A stretch of 64,000 bases of DNA from Myroides odoratimimus (lineage in GTDB: Bacteria; Bacteroidota; Bacteroidia; Flavobacteriales; Flavobacteriaceae): positions 51,333-115,332 of the forward strand of contig NZ_JACAKB010000010.1 in assembly GCF_030326305.1 (NCBI RefSeq), in the 5' to 3' direction. The translations under genes were made by a program, and so were the position numbers. How positions within the stretch are numbered: the first letter of the stretch is position 1; each line of letters opens with the position of its first letter. The notes under the pieces were generated by a model. It ran no database searches and was not told the origin of the DNA. It worked only from the letters and a program-made list of their open reading frames with translations. Positions 17,099 to 26,005 of the stretch are shown in pieces.

Positions 17099-17953
17099 AT
17101 GTCAAAATTAAATATCTTTAAAAAAGATTGGATTGATATTGTTTTCGAAGGACGTAACAAATCTTACGGAGCTTATCAATTAAGATCAGAAAACCCAAAG
17201 GTTACTACAGTAGCTTTGTTTGCTGGTATGGCTCTTTTTGGATTAGCAATTGCTTCTCCAATGTTGATAGACATGGCAAAAGGTACTTTTGGAGTTAAAA
17301 ATGTGGAGAAATATGATGTGCCTTTAGAAATTAAGGAGATCGATCTTCCACCACCGGTAGAGGAATTACCTCCACCACCAGAAGATGTTCCACCACCACC
17401 TCCACCACCAGTAGAGGAAGTGAAGAACGTGAATGATACTAAAAAATTCGTTGAACCTGAAGTAGCGAAAAAAGAGGAAGTAACTGAGAAGTTAACTACT
17501 CAAGAAGACCTTAAAGACGCAGATCCTGGAGTGAAAGACGCTAAAGGAGATAAGGAAAAAGGTGAAATCAAAACTGGAGAAGGTACAGGAGAAGCTGATA
17601 AAGATAAAAAACAAGAAGTATCTGGAGATGGAGACCCTAATAAGGTATTCGTAGCAGTACAAGTTAGAGCAGAATACCCAGGTGGTATGGCAGCTTTTAA
17701 CAAGCAGTTTATCAGTAGATTCAGAACACCAGATATTGATTCAGGAGTGAAAAGAATCCAAGTTATCGTTCAGTTTATTGTTGAGATAGATGGTTCATTA
17801 ACTGATATTAAAGTTGCTCGTGACCCAGGTTACGGTGCTGGTAAAGAAGCTGTACGTGTACTGAAATCTATGCCTAAATGGAAACCTGCTATTCAAAACA
17901 ATAGAAGTGTTAGATCACAATTTACATTACCAATTACTATCCAAGTACAATAG
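17099..17953 (+). CDS. tonB: TonB energy transducer
   Basis: The cytoplasmic N-terminus carries the Bacteroidota TonB signature DIVFEGRNKSYGAYQLR (about 12-28). One membrane helix follows (about 36-56). A proline-rich periplasmic linker comes next (LPPPVEELPPPPEDVPPPP, about 81-99). A long charged stretch rich in Lys, Glu and Gly (about 115-180) leads to the C-terminal TonB domain (about 195-284: YPGGMAAFNKQF ... MPKWKPAIQNNRSVRSQF). It spans the periplasm and contacts TonB boxes. The presence of exbB and two exbD genes directly upstream makes the function secure. Confidence 0.95.
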   Translation: MSKLNIFKKDWIDIVFEGRNKSYGAYQLRSENPKVTTVALFAGMALFGLAIASPMLIDMAKGTFGVKNVEKYDVPLEIKEIDLPPPVEELPPPPEDVPPPPPPPVEEVKNVNDTKKFVEPEVAKKEEVTEKLTTQEDLKDADPGVKDAKGDKEKGEIKTGEGTGEADKDKKQEVSGDGDPNKVFVAVQVRAEYPGGMAAFNKQFISRFRTPDIDSGVKRIQVIVQFIVEIDGSLTDIKVARDPGYGAGKEAVRVLKSMPKWKPAIQNNRSVRSQFTLPITIQVQ

Positions 17954-17955
17954 GT

Positions 17956-18171
17956 ATGTTTAAAAATAAATTTCAACAGAAATCGCTAGTTCAGCGATTT
18001 CTGTTTGTTTTCGGACTATGCTTCTTTTTGCTTTATTTAGGATTAGGTTGCATGTTTTTGTTTTGGGATAATATGCCTATAGCCCTTGAATACACACATA
18101 GAATGCTTTTTGGTGGACTATTAATTGTGTATGGAGTATTTAGATTTATAAGACTTTGGAATCAGGACTGA
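17956..18171 (+). CDS. Small membrane protein at the end of the tonB cluster, 71 residues
   Basis: It starts two bases after the tonB stop, so it is almost surely co-translated. Two hydrophobic segments (about 14-34 and 46-63) are joined by WDNMPIALEYTHR. It resembles short conserved proteins found after tonB in flavobacteria, but I know no function. A strong terminator follows, so it closes the first part of the Ton operon. Confidence 0.85.
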   Translation: MFKNKFQQKSLVQRFLFVFGLCFFLLYLGLGCMFLFWDNMPIALEYTHRMLFGGLLIVYGVFRFIRLWNQD

Positions 18172-18184
18172 TTCTTAAAATATG

Positions 18185-18203
18185 AAGCCGCTTTTAGCGG
18201 CTT
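18185..18203 (+). terminator. Terminator after the tonB cluster
   Basis: AAGCCGCT (18185-18192) pairs with AGCGGCTT (18196-18203), with a three-base loop and a pyrimidine run TCTTTTTTT. Read-through may still feed the next two genes. Confidence 0.8.
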
Positions 18204-18287
18204 TCTTTTTTTGTTCAAATCTTAACAATGGAAGTTATTTGTTTTTTCTATCTTTATAAAATAAGATTTTTAGATACTACTTATTAA

Positions 18288-19244
18288 ATGATAAAAAGAG
18301 GTTTTAGAGTTTTAAGCTATGTTTTGGCTTTGACTGCATTTTCAGTTATTTTCATACAATGTAAAAAGAAAGAAGTACAATCTACCCAAAATAATGTTGA
18401 GATAGATTATAAAGCATTAGATGAAACACCAGTTTCTGGTTATACACGTATTCTTGTTGATGAATCAGTTTATCCAATAGCGAATGAAGTGAATGAAATA
18501 TTTATGTATGAGTATAATAGAGTGAAAGTCGATTTGGTTAAGAAAGCAGAAGGAGAAGTGTTGAATATGCTAATGAATGATTCTATTCGTGTAGCTGTGT
18601 TACCTCGTAAACTTACAGAGAAAGAGGTAGTGCATTTTAAAGGTAGAGTAAAACCTAAGATGACTCATTTTGCAACAGATGCAATAGTTTTTGTGACAAG
18701 TAAGGTTTTTAATGACAGTGTTATTGATTATGGACAGGTGTTAAGTAATTTGCAAAAACCTAATTCTGAACCAAGAGATAATCATATACTTGTATTTGAT
18801 AATGTTAACTCTAGTATAGTTTCAGCTTTCAAAGAAAAAGCCAATGTAAAAGAGTTCGTGAAGGACTATGCATATTTTGGTGGTGATACAGAAGGAGTGA
18901 TTGATTATGTAGTGAAAAATCCAAATGCTATTGGGGTTATTGGTTTGAATTGGCTAACACAACCAACTTTGGAATTGGAAGAGAAATTATCCCAACTAAA
19001 AGTACTATCAGTTAAGAATAGTAAGGATGGTAAGTATTATAAACCATCACAAAATAATATTGCGGAAGGTACCTATCCATTAACTAGAGATCTTTACGTG
19101 GTGGATATTCAAGGGAAGTCTGGTTTGGGTGTGGGGTATGCTTCTTATATCGCTGGATATAAAGGACAGCGTATTGTTTTAAAATCTAAGCTTGTTCCCT
19201 TTAAAGTTCCACCTAGAGAATTGAATGTGAGAAAAGAAATTTAG
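18288..19244 (+). CDS. PstS-like substrate-binding lipoprotein
   Basis: A lipoprotein signal peptide ends at the lipobox IFIQC (Cys25). The rest (about 40-300) resembles PstS-type phosphate-binding proteins: YTRILVDESVYPIANEV, a middle region VFVTSKVFNDS and a GVIGLNWLT strand. The classical PstS phosphate-contact motif is weak, so phosphate as ligand is uncertain. There is no ABC transporter gene nearby; the gene lies between the tonB cluster and a TPR protein, an arrangement known in Bacteroidota. A structural or regulatory role in the Ton system is possible. Confidence 0.8.
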   Translation: MIKRGFRVLSYVLALTAFSVIFIQCKKKEVQSTQNNVEIDYKALDETPVSGYTRILVDESVYPIANEVNEIFMYEYNRVKVDLVKKAEGEVLNMLMNDSIRVAVLPRKLTEKEVVHFKGRVKPKMTHFATDAIVFVTSKVFNDSVIDYGQVLSNLQKPNSEPRDNHILVFDNVNSSIVSAFKEKANVKEFVKDYAYFGGDTEGVIDYVVKNPNAIGVIGLNWLTQPTLELEEKLSQLKVLSVKNSKDGKYYKPSQNNIAEGTYPLTRDLYVVDIQGKSGLGVGYASYIAGYKGQRIVLKSKLVPFKVPPRELNVRKEI

Positions 19245-19276
19245 GAAAAATCGTTAAATCAAATTATATCTAGATT

Positions 19277-20932
19277 ATGAATAAAAGAAATCTAAAATCA
19301 TTACTAGCAATAGCTCTAATTAGTGTTTCAAGCTTTGCTCAAGACTTAGAAACAGCTAAGAGAGCTATTCAGGATGAACAATATGATAAAGCAAAGGCTA
19401 TTTTAAAGTCTTTAGTTGAAAGTAAACCTAATGATGGTAAAAACTATTATTATCTTGGGGATGTGTTCTTACTAGAAGATGAAGTAGAATCTGCTCGCTC
19501 TTATTTTGAGAAGGGTATAGCAATTAAGAGTAAAGGTTTTCTTAATTATATTGGATTAGGACAATTAGCCTTGGAAGAAAATAATATCCCTTTAGCTAAA
19601 GAAAATTTAGATAAGGCTTTAAATAGTATTCGAAAAAAAGACTATGATGAAAAGTTATTAGTTGCTTCAGCATATATTTCTTCAGAGAATAAATTACCGA
19701 AAGAAGCAATTGCAATAGCTCAGGATGTTATTAACGCAGATTATACTAATGCAAACGCATATAATATTTTAGGTAAGGCTTATTTGGCTGAGAATAACTT
19801 TAATGAGGCTTTCTCTGCATTTAGAAATGCAATATCATACGATGAGTCATTGTTAGATGCTAAATTACAATTGGCTATTATTACTAAGAGAGGACGTGGT
19901 TTTGCTGAGGCTATAAAAGCATGTGAAGAAATTTTAGCTGTTAATCCACAGTATGCTCCTGCATTAAGAGAAATTGCTGATAGTTACTATTTATGGTCAG
20001 TTCAGGATAGTTCTAAGAAAGAGCAAAATATGGCTAAAGCTGAAGAATATTTTCAAAAGTATATTAGTGCATCAGATAACTCTCTCGAGGCTAGAATGAA
20101 GTATGCTGATTTTCTTTTGGTAACTGGAGAGTATACTAAGCTAGAAAGCTTAGCTAATTCTCTTAAAAATGAAGAAGGAGTAAATAATCGTATTTTTAGA
20201 TATTTAGGTTACGCTGGTTATCATAATGCTAATTACACTGTAGCTGTAGAAGGTTTAGAGAAATATATTTCTAAAGCAAAAAAAACCATTGGTAGAGATC
20301 ATTTGTATTTAGGTATTAGTTATTTGAATGTAGCTAAAGATAATAATGGGTATTATGCTAAGGGTGTAGAAAGTCTGAAACAAGCTGTCAAAGTGGATCC
20401 TGAAGTAGCAGAAGAGTTCCATGCATTAGGCTTAGAATTATTCAGAAAGAATAATTTAAAAGAAGCTATTGATGTATTTGTGATTTCAGGTGCTATTAAA
20501 GGACAAAGTAATTACGTGTATGATAATTATTACGCAGGATATTGTTATTATGTAGTAGGAAGAGATGATGAAAGTGGTAATAATGAGCAAGCTTTAAAGG
20601 AAGCTGATAAATATTTTGCAATTGCAATTGAAGGTGATGTAAAGTTAGCTGAAGCTTATTTCTTTAAGGCTAGAGCTAATCGTCTTCTGAAAGATGATGA
20701 GGCTTATAAGAAAGTATATGAATCGTATTCTGGTTTTATTAAACAGCTTACAGAAGCAGGTGTTTTAGATAAAGCTGATAATAAAGACAGAGTAATTGAA
20801 GCTTATACTTCTTTAGCTACTTATCATGCTAATCAAGAGGAAAATGCTGAATCTATTAAGTTCTTTAATAAAGTATTAGAGTTGGATCCCCAAAATGAGT
20901 TTGCGAAGAATACTATTAAAGCATTACAATAA
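19277..20932 (+). CDS. Exported tetratricopeptide-repeat protein
   Basis: A signal peptide (residues 1-21, ...ISVSSFAQ) is followed by helical repeats through the whole 551 residues. TPR-type units are seen as YYLGDVFLLEDEVESARSYF, AYNILGKAYLAENNFNEAFS and SLATYHANQEENAESIKFF. It should be a periplasmic scaffold. It follows the PstS-like gene by 32 bases and closes the run; a terminator follows. It may help assemble or position the Ton machinery, which is inference from context. Confidence 0.88.
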   Translation: MNKRNLKSLLAIALISVSSFAQDLETAKRAIQDEQYDKAKAILKSLVESKPNDGKNYYYLGDVFLLEDEVESARSYFEKGIAIKSKGFLNYIGLGQLALEENNIPLAKENLDKALNSIRKKDYDEKLLVASAYISSENKLPKEAIAIAQDVINADYTNANAYNILGKAYLAENNFNEAFSAFRNAISYDESLLDAKLQLAIITKRGRGFAEAIKACEEILAVNPQYAPALREIADSYYLWSVQDSSKKEQNMAKAEEYFQKYISASDNSLEARMKYADFLLVTGEYTKLESLANSLKNEEGVNNRIFRYLGYAGYHNANYTVAVEGLEKYISKAKKTIGRDHLYLGISYLNVAKDNNGYYAKGVESLKQAVKVDPEVAEEFHALGLELFRKNNLKEAIDVFVISGAIKGQSNYVYDNYYAGYCYYVVGRDDESGNNEQALKEADKYFAIAIEGDVKLAEAYFFKARANRLLKDDEAYKKVYESYSGFIKQLTEAGVLDKADNKDRVIEAYTSLATYHANQEENAESIKFFNKVLELDPQNEFAKNTIKALQ

Positions 20933-20954
20933 TAAGAATATTAAATATCAAGAA

Positions 20955-20982
20955 AACTCAATTGTGATTTTACAGTTGAGTT
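20955..20982 (+). terminator. Terminator of the TPR gene
   Basis: AACTCAATTGT (20955-20965) pairs with ACAGTTGAGTT (20972-20982), including one G-T pair, and a T-run follows to 20987. Confidence 0.85.
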
Positions 20983-21048
20983 TTTTTAGTTATTGTTTAT
21001 TAGAATGTTATTATCATTTATCTTTGTTGTCTTAATGTAAAAAATAAA

Positions 21049-21681
21049 ATGACGAAAGATTACGATAAAGAAGCATTAGATGAAGGGAGAATATTACCTC
21101 TAATGGAAGAGTTTTATACTATTCAAGGGGAAGGATTTTATTCTGGTCATGCAGCGTATTTTATTAGATTAGGTGGATGTGATGTTGGATGTCATTGGTG
21201 TGATGTAAAAGAGAGTTGGGACGCTGAATTACATCCTTTAACTGATGTTCAGCTGATAGTGTCACGTGCACGTGAAGAAGCTAATTTAGCTGTCATAACA
21301 GGAGGCGAGCCTTTGATGTATAACTTAGATGTGATTACAGCTGAACTTAAGAAAGCAGGGCTACGAACGAATATAGAGACATCTGGTGCTTACGAATTAA
21401 CAGGGAATTTTGATTGGATATGTTTATCTCCTAAAAAAAATAAATTACCTACTCAAAGTGTGTATGACGCAGCTAATGAGTTAAAGGTAGTGATATATAA
21501 CAAGCATGATTTTATTTTTGCAGAGGAACAAGCAGCAAGAGTGAATGAAAATGCGTTATTGTTGTTACAAGTAGAATGGAGTAAACGCGCTGAGATGAAC
21601 TCTCTTATTGTTGAGTATGTAAAGAGAAATCCTAAATGGAAAATCTCTGTTCAAACACATAAATATTTGGATATTCCTTAA
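21049..21681 (+). CDS. queE: 7-carboxy-7-deazaguanine synthase
   Basis: This radical-SAM enzyme rearranges 6-carboxytetrahydropterin to 7-carboxy-7-deazaguanine in queuosine synthesis. The 4Fe-4S motif is CDVGCHWC (Cx3Cx2C, about 44-51), preceded by EEFYTIQGEGFYSG, which is typical of QueE. VITGGEPLMYN provides the SAM-binding GGEP. The 210 residues are standard. TATCTTTG at 21019-21026 is a likely -7 element. queA lies 13 kb away, and no other pathway gene is seen here. Confidence 0.95.
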   Translation: MTKDYDKEALDEGRILPLMEEFYTIQGEGFYSGHAAYFIRLGGCDVGCHWCDVKESWDAELHPLTDVQLIVSRAREEANLAVITGGEPLMYNLDVITAELKKAGLRTNIETSGAYELTGNFDWICLSPKKNKLPTQSVYDAANELKVVIYNKHDFIFAEEQAARVNENALLLLQVEWSKRAEMNSLIVEYVKRNPKWKISVQTHKYLDIP

Positions 21682-21720
21682 ATAGCTTTAAATTTACAAG
21701 AAGGTTTAAAAATAAAAACT

Positions 21721-22125
21721 ATGAGAAAAATAATACTTGCTTTTGCAATGGTATTAGTAGCTCAGTTTTCTTTTGCACAAGATGCATTTAAAGCTGATAC
21801 TAAAAAGTATATGGATTTGAGCGGACAATTAAAGACGTTTGAATTGTTAACTAAAGAATTGTCATTAAATGTAGAGGAAACTAAACGTGCAGATTTTGAA
21901 AAAGAATTAAAAGCAAGCATGGTTGTTTTAGTTGATAAGATGGCAGAGATGTATATGACAGAATTTAGTCATGAAGATGTTAAACAACTTATTCAGTTTT
22001 ATGAGTCTCCTGTAGGTAAAAAACTTAGTGATAAGAGTGAAGTGCTTTTTGAAAAAGGTCAAAAAGTAGGAGAGGAGTGGGCAGTAGGACTACAAGGTAT
22101 TATGATGAAGTATATGCAAGAATAA
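21721..22125 (+). CDS. Exported DUF2059-family protein
   Basis: A signal peptide (residues 1-19, ...AQFSFAQ) precedes a small helical domain. The segment MYMTEFSHEDVKQLIQFYES followed by PVGKKLSDKS is the core of DUF2059. The protein should be periplasmic; the family's role is unknown. It lies 39 bases after queE and is probably cotranscribed; a strong terminator follows. Confidence 0.85.
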   Translation: MRKIILAFAMVLVAQFSFAQDAFKADTKKYMDLSGQLKTFELLTKELSLNVEETKRADFEKELKASMVVLVDKMAEMYMTEFSHEDVKQLIQFYESPVGKKLSDKSEVLFEKGQKVGEEWAVGLQGIMMKYMQE

Positions 22126-22130
22126 TAATA

Positions 22131-22160
22131 AAAAGCTCTATGTGACAACATAGAGCTTTT
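22131..22160. terminator. Terminator after the DUF2059 gene
   Basis: AAAAGCTCTATGT (22131-22143) pairs perfectly with ACATAGAGCTTTT (22148-22160) around GACA, followed by more T's. It also serves the convergent methyltransferase gene. Confidence 0.9.
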
Positions 22161-22173
22161 TTTATTGTTCGAT

Positions 22174-22884
22174 TTATTGAACACTCAGTCTTGCTAGATA
22201 ATCACAGTTATCACCTTCTGTAATAAGTTCACATTCTAATCCGTTGCTATGCGCAGCATTTTGAAGTGTGTTATAATCAAGATAAAGCCATTCAAGGGGA
22301 TCATCAATTTCTCCTTTATATTCTACAGTAAAGGTTAATTCTCCATAATAATCTTTATTTTCCATGAGTATCCATTTACCTCCATCTTCGTCTTCATCAA
22401 ACATATAGATTAGATCAGAACTATCAATTAGTATTTGCCCACCAGGGTTTAATAAAGATTTTAAGTGCTGTAGATATTTAGTTGTATTTATTAATCTTCC
22501 GAAGATACCTGTACCGTTCATTAATAGTAGAATAGTATCGAATTTTTCGTTTGTTAAATCTAGTAAGTTTTGAACTGATGCATTTTTAATTCCTCTTAGT
22601 TTACAAGCTTCTATAGAGTTAGGAGAAATATCTATAGCTTTTACATCAGCTCCTTTTTCTTGTAGATAAAAAGAGTGAGTACCAGCTCCACATCCTACAT
22701 CAAGTATTCTTCCTTTAACCATATTAAGAGCTTTCTGTTCGATCTTTGGCATCTCTTTATAACTTCTAAATAGATAAGCAATATCCATTTCTTCTGCTTC
22801 AGAGATATCTGTTTCGGTGATTACATTCTGTGGATGATTATTTGTCTGAAAATCTAAAATAGCTTTTCCTAAAAGGTCTTTCAT
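22174..22884 (-). CDS. Class I SAM-dependent methyltransferase
   Basis: It has the Rossmann methyltransferase fold with motif I ILDVGCGAGTHSFYL (about 61-75), the acidic end of strand 2 in VKAIDISPNSIEACK, and a post-motif region LLLMNGTGIFGR. It has 236 residues and no signal peptide. The N-terminal helical segment MKDLLGKAILDFQTNN is often seen in small-molecule methyltransferases. The substrate is not predictable. It is divergent from the cysteine-cluster gene at 22948. Confidence 0.85.
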   Translation of the reverse strand: MKDLLGKAILDFQTNNHPQNVITETDISEAEEMDIAYLFRSYKEMPKIEQKALNMVKGRILDVGCGAGTHSFYLQEKGADVKAIDISPNSIEACKLRGIKNASVQNLLDLTNEKFDTILLLMNGTGIFGRLINTTKYLQHLKSLLNPGGQILIDSSDLIYMFDEDEDGGKWILMENKDYYGELTFTVEYKGEIDDPLEWLYLDYNTLQNAAHSNGLECELITEGDNCDYLARLSVQ

Positions 22885-22947
22885 TATTTAATCTTTCTTT
22901 TAAAATTAAAGTAGAGTTGTTGTAATTTTGTATCCAAAATAATATAA

Positions 22948-23445
22948 ATGGATAAAACACTTTCACAACTTCCTAAGTTGGCCAAAGATAAGCATAATGA
23001 AAATAAGAAGTATTTTGATAAACTAAAAAAGAAGGCACCTAAAGATTTAGATTATCAAATGCAAGAAATCCATGACAATGTGTTTAAGAAGACAGATTGT
23101 TTGAGTTGTGCTAATTGTTGTAAAACAACTGGGCCTCTTTTTACGAATGCGGATATAGAACGTATCGCAAAGCATTTAAAAATAAAACCCCAGCAATTTA
23201 TAGATAAGTACCTATATATTGATGAGGATCGTGATTATGTCTTACAGAGTCTCCCTTGTACATTTTTAGATAATGAAAATTACTGTATGATATATGAAGT
23301 TCGACCTAAAGCTTGTCGTGAATATCCTCATACTGACAGAAAGAAGTTTAATCAGATATCTAATCTTACACTTAAAAATGTAGCAATATGTCCTGCTGCT
23401 TATGAAGTAGTAGAGGAGATGAAGAGACGAATTATATTAAAATAA
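22948..23445 (+). CDS. YkgJ-family cysteine cluster protein
   Basis: Four N-terminal cysteines in CLSCANCCK (about 52-60) are followed by PCTFLDNENYCMIYEVRPKA and CREYP, the full CxxCxxCC...C...C...C pattern. The family probably binds zinc or an Fe-S cluster; its role is not established. The 165 residues are normal and the protein is cytoplasmic. TAATTTTG at 22923-22930 is a likely -7 element, giving a short leader. Its stop lies three bases from the stop of the convergent small gene. Confidence 0.88.
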   Translation: MDKTLSQLPKLAKDKHNENKKYFDKLKKKAPKDLDYQMQEIHDNVFKKTDCLSCANCCKTTGPLFTNADIERIAKHLKIKPQQFIDKYLYIDEDRDYVLQSLPCTFLDNENYCMIYEVRPKACREYPHTDRKKFNQISNLTLKNVAICPAAYEVVEEMKRRIILK

Positions 23446-23448
23446 GTA

Positions 23449-23655
23449 TTAGATGAAGAAGTGCTCTTCTTCTAATGCTTTCAAATTCTCTTCTGTGATA
23501 TCTTCTACCTGTTCAGTAAAATACTCAAGTAGTTCTATGATTTTGTTTTTTAGTTTTTCAAAAAAAGCTACAGCATTTTCTAAATAGCCTTTTATAGCAT
23601 TAAACATATCTAATATCGTATCAACAAAGTTGATTAAGCGCTCACCTAAATCCAT
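23449..23655 (-). CDS. Small acidic helical protein, 68 residues
   Basis: The sequence is one long amphipathic helix pattern (MDLGERLINFVDTILDMFNA through EKLKNKIIELLEYF), ending in an acidic tail EENLKALEEEHFF. There is no signal peptide or true membrane segment. I do not recognise a family. A TATATTTG -7 element on the minus strand (23693-23686) lies about 30 bases upstream of the ATG, which supports a real gene. It is convergent with the YkgJ-type gene with almost no gap. Confidence 0.55.
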   Translation of the reverse strand: MDLGERLINFVDTILDMFNAIKGYLENAVAFFEKLKNKIIELLEYFTEQVEDITEENLKALEEEHFFI

Positions 23656-23765
23656 ATTTTTTTAGTTTATGTTATTGTGTTATCTCAAATATAACAATTA
23701 TAAGTACTGAATTATCTTAAAAGAATTAGAAAATTTAGCCTTTATAATAATGAGTGTAACAATAA

Positions 23766-24527
23766 TTAACTCAACCAAGTTTTAAGCTCTAGTATTTGGT
23801 TTTTACTTACTAAAATAGGTGCTTCGTCTTCAGGCTTAGGAGTAATCTTAAGTTCTATTTTTTGACTATTATGTTTAATAATATCAGCTACTGATTTTAT
23901 ATTAATGATATACTTTCTATTTATTTTGAAGAAGGTTTTACTATCTAGTTTACTAATGATATCTTTTATCGTATCATCGTAGATGTATGAATTGTTGTCA
24001 AAAGTATATAGGAATAAATGTTTACCAGAAGCAACAAAGTATGCTATTTGATCTTTTTCTATAGATTTTAATTTATGTCCATTATTTACTAGAAAACGTT
24101 CTTTGATTGAAGAATCATTCCCATTTTCTATTTTAGCTAAACTATCTAAGGTAGGAGTAATCTCAAATTGTTTACTAATCTCTTTAAACTTAATTAGAGC
24201 ATCATCTAATTCTTCACTAGTAAATGGTTTCAGTATATAATCAATCGTGAATTGCTTAAACACTTGTATAGCATAAGAATCATAAGCAGTAATAAAGATA
24301 ATAGGTGTTTTTATCTCTATATGTTCAAATATTTCTAAACTCTTTCCATCACCTAAATGGATATCCATGAAAATCAAATCAACTTTATTTGCTAAAAAGA
24401 AGACGGTAGCTTCCTTTACAGATGATAGGATAACTATATCATTTATAGAAAGGTGTTCTTGTCTTAAAAGCAAAGAATTTAAGTAATTTGAAGCTAAGCT
24501 TTCGTCTTCTACTATAGCAATTTTCAT
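23766..24527 (-). CDS. LytTR-family response regulator
   Basis: The receiver domain (about 1-120) has acidic residues D8/E9, phospho-acceptor D55 in FMDIHLGDG, T80 in FITAYDSY and K100 in YILKPF. A linker and a LytTR DNA-binding domain (about 150-253) follow, with FLVNNGHKLKSIEKDQIAYF, YIYDDTIKDI, FFKINRKYIIN and the closing ILVSKNQILELKTWL. It should be the partner of the LytS-type kinase at 32099-33646, which lies beyond the SusD-SusC-protease genes on the same strand. It has its own -7 element just upstream and a terminator separates it from susD. It likely binds paired direct repeats such as those at 32061-32094. Confidence 0.93.
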   Translation of the reverse strand: MKIAIVEDESLASNYLNSLLLRQEHLSINDIVILSSVKEATVFFLANKVDLIFMDIHLGDGKSLEIFEHIEIKTPIIFITAYDSYAIQVFKQFTIDYILKPFTSEELDDALIKFKEISKQFEITPTLDSLAKIENGNDSSIKERFLVNNGHKLKSIEKDQIAYFVASGKHLFLYTFDNNSYIYDDTIKDIISKLDSKTFFKINRKYIINIKSVADIIKHNSQKIELKITPKPEDEAPILVSKNQILELKTWLS

Positions 24528-24544
24528 GTGGTGATAAATTTGTA

Positions 24545-24552
24545 CAAAAGTA
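24545..24552 (-). promoter_or_regulatory. -7 element of the response regulator gene
   Basis: TACTTTTG on the minus strand lies 18 bases before the ATG. It is downstream of the susD terminator, so the regulator is probably transcribed separately with a very short leader. Confidence 0.5.
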
Positions 24553-24612
24553 TAAAATATAATTTATACTTAGCACGTAGAGCTCTAGGCTATAATTAAG
24601 GGAAAGGATATT

Positions 24613-24644
24613 AAAAAAGCCACTCGATATCGAGTGGCTTTTTT
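24613..24644 (-). terminator. Terminator of the protease-SusCD operon
   Basis: AAAAAAGCCACTCGAT and its reverse complement make a perfect 32-base palindrome with A- and T-runs. It lies 20 bases past the susD stop. Confidence 0.9.
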
Positions 24645-24664
24645 GTTTATGAGTCTGGCGAAGA

Positions 24665-25993
24665 CTATAGATTTGGGTTGTTTTCTCTTGCTTCTTTTGG
24701 GAATGGGAGTGTATATCTCAAGTCATTTTCTGTTAGAGTAAACGTATCATTACCAAATTTGTGTACTATTTTCTTTTGGTTAAGACGTCTTAAGTCAAAC
24801 CATCTATGACCTTCTAAAGCGAACTCTTTATTTCTTTCGTCAAGTATAAAAGAGATAAATCCTTTTTGATCTAAACCAGAAAGTTGCTGTATTACCTTTG
24901 CAGCAGCTTCTGGCTTATATCTGCTAACTATCAATTTTTCTATTGTACTTTTAGCTTCTGCTAATCTGTTTAAGTGACCTAATGCTTCCGCTTTGATCAT
25001 ATATAATTCTGAAGTACGGAATGATGCTTTCATTTCTCCATTTCCTGTTTTCTTACTAATGTAGAAATCCTTTGCTAACTCAAAAGAAGCATCAAAACGC
25101 AAGTCATTCTCTCTATCATAAGTATTGTACAGTTCATCTGACAACAGAGCTGTAGTTCTTAGATCAGAAGTAAGACCTTCTTCTAAAGCTAAGATTGATT
25201 CTACTGATTTAAAGCTAGCTACAGAAGTTTTTGTATCCTTATTTAGATCTTGTATTTCATTCTTATATCTTAATGCTTGATCCACACTTGTTAAAGCTGC
25301 TTCATATTCTTTTTGATATAAGTTTACTTTAGCTTCTAATGCATAGATAGCAGCTAATGTAAAGCGGTAGTTTAGCCCAGCTTCATAAGTAGTTACTCTT
25401 AGGTGCTTTTTAGCATTTTCTATATCAGAGTGTATTTGTGTATAAACTTCAATTATTGTGGACTTCTTTTTTTTATATTCTATTTCATGCTTTAGCTGTA
25501 AGACAACTCCCGGTTCAGTTGTAGCGGTATTTTTGTCAAAAGGTTTAGCGTATAAGTTTAATAAATCAAAGTAAGCTAAAGCCCTTAATCCGTATGCTTC
25601 TCCAAGTAATTGTTCTTTCTCATCACCAACTTGCATTGATTGTGATCCATTATCAATTAAATCATTTGTATAAAATATCGTTTCATAGAACTGTAGATAT
25701 CCAAAACTTTTAGTCTGTTTAACAGGATTTAGATCTTGGAATGTATATACATCTTTTACTCCCATGAAGTTAGTAGATTCAGGATCTAATATGATTTTAA
25801 CTTCGTCTGTACGGAAATTTGTAAGTGACTTATGACTTGGATATTTGCCATAAGCAGAAACCATAATTCTTCGATAATCTTCAGTTGTTTTTGGAATTAT
25901 CTTTCCTGTCGGTTCTATATCCAAAAAATTATCACAGCTAACAGTAGTTAATCCAAGGAATAAACCACTTAATAATAGTATTATTTTTTTCAT
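24665..25993 (-). CDS. SusD/RagB-family outer-membrane lipoprotein
   Basis: The lipoprotein signal ends in TTVSC (Cys20), followed by DNFLDIEPTGK, typical of SusD starts. SusD-type TPR helices are visible, e.g. QLLGEAYGLRALAYFDLLNL followed by YAKPFD, and the C-terminal GHRWFDLRRL signature. At 442 residues it is shorter than most SusD proteins (500-600). It forms the lid on the SusC channel encoded 12 bases upstream. The protease two genes upstream suggests peptides rather than glycans as cargo, as for RagAB; this is inference. Confidence 0.93.
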   Translation of the reverse strand: MKKIILLLSGLFLGLTTVSCDNFLDIEPTGKIIPKTTEDYRRIMVSAYGKYPSHKSLTNFRTDEVKIILDPESTNFMGVKDVYTFQDLNPVKQTKSFGYLQFYETIFYTNDLIDNGSQSMQVGDEKEQLLGEAYGLRALAYFDLLNLYAKPFDKNTATTEPGVVLQLKHEIEYKKKKSTIIEVYTQIHSDIENAKKHLRVTTYEAGLNYRFTLAAIYALEAKVNLYQKEYEAALTSVDQALRYKNEIQDLNKDTKTSVASFKSVESILALEEGLTSDLRTTALLSDELYNTYDRENDLRFDASFELAKDFYISKKTGNGEMKASFRTSELYMIKAEALGHLNRLAEAKSTIEKLIVSRYKPEAAAKVIQQLSGLDQKGFISFILDERNKEFALEGHRWFDLRRLNQKKIVHKFGNDTFTLTENDLRYTLPFPKEARENNPNL

Positions 25994-26005
25994 GATGATT
26001 CGATA

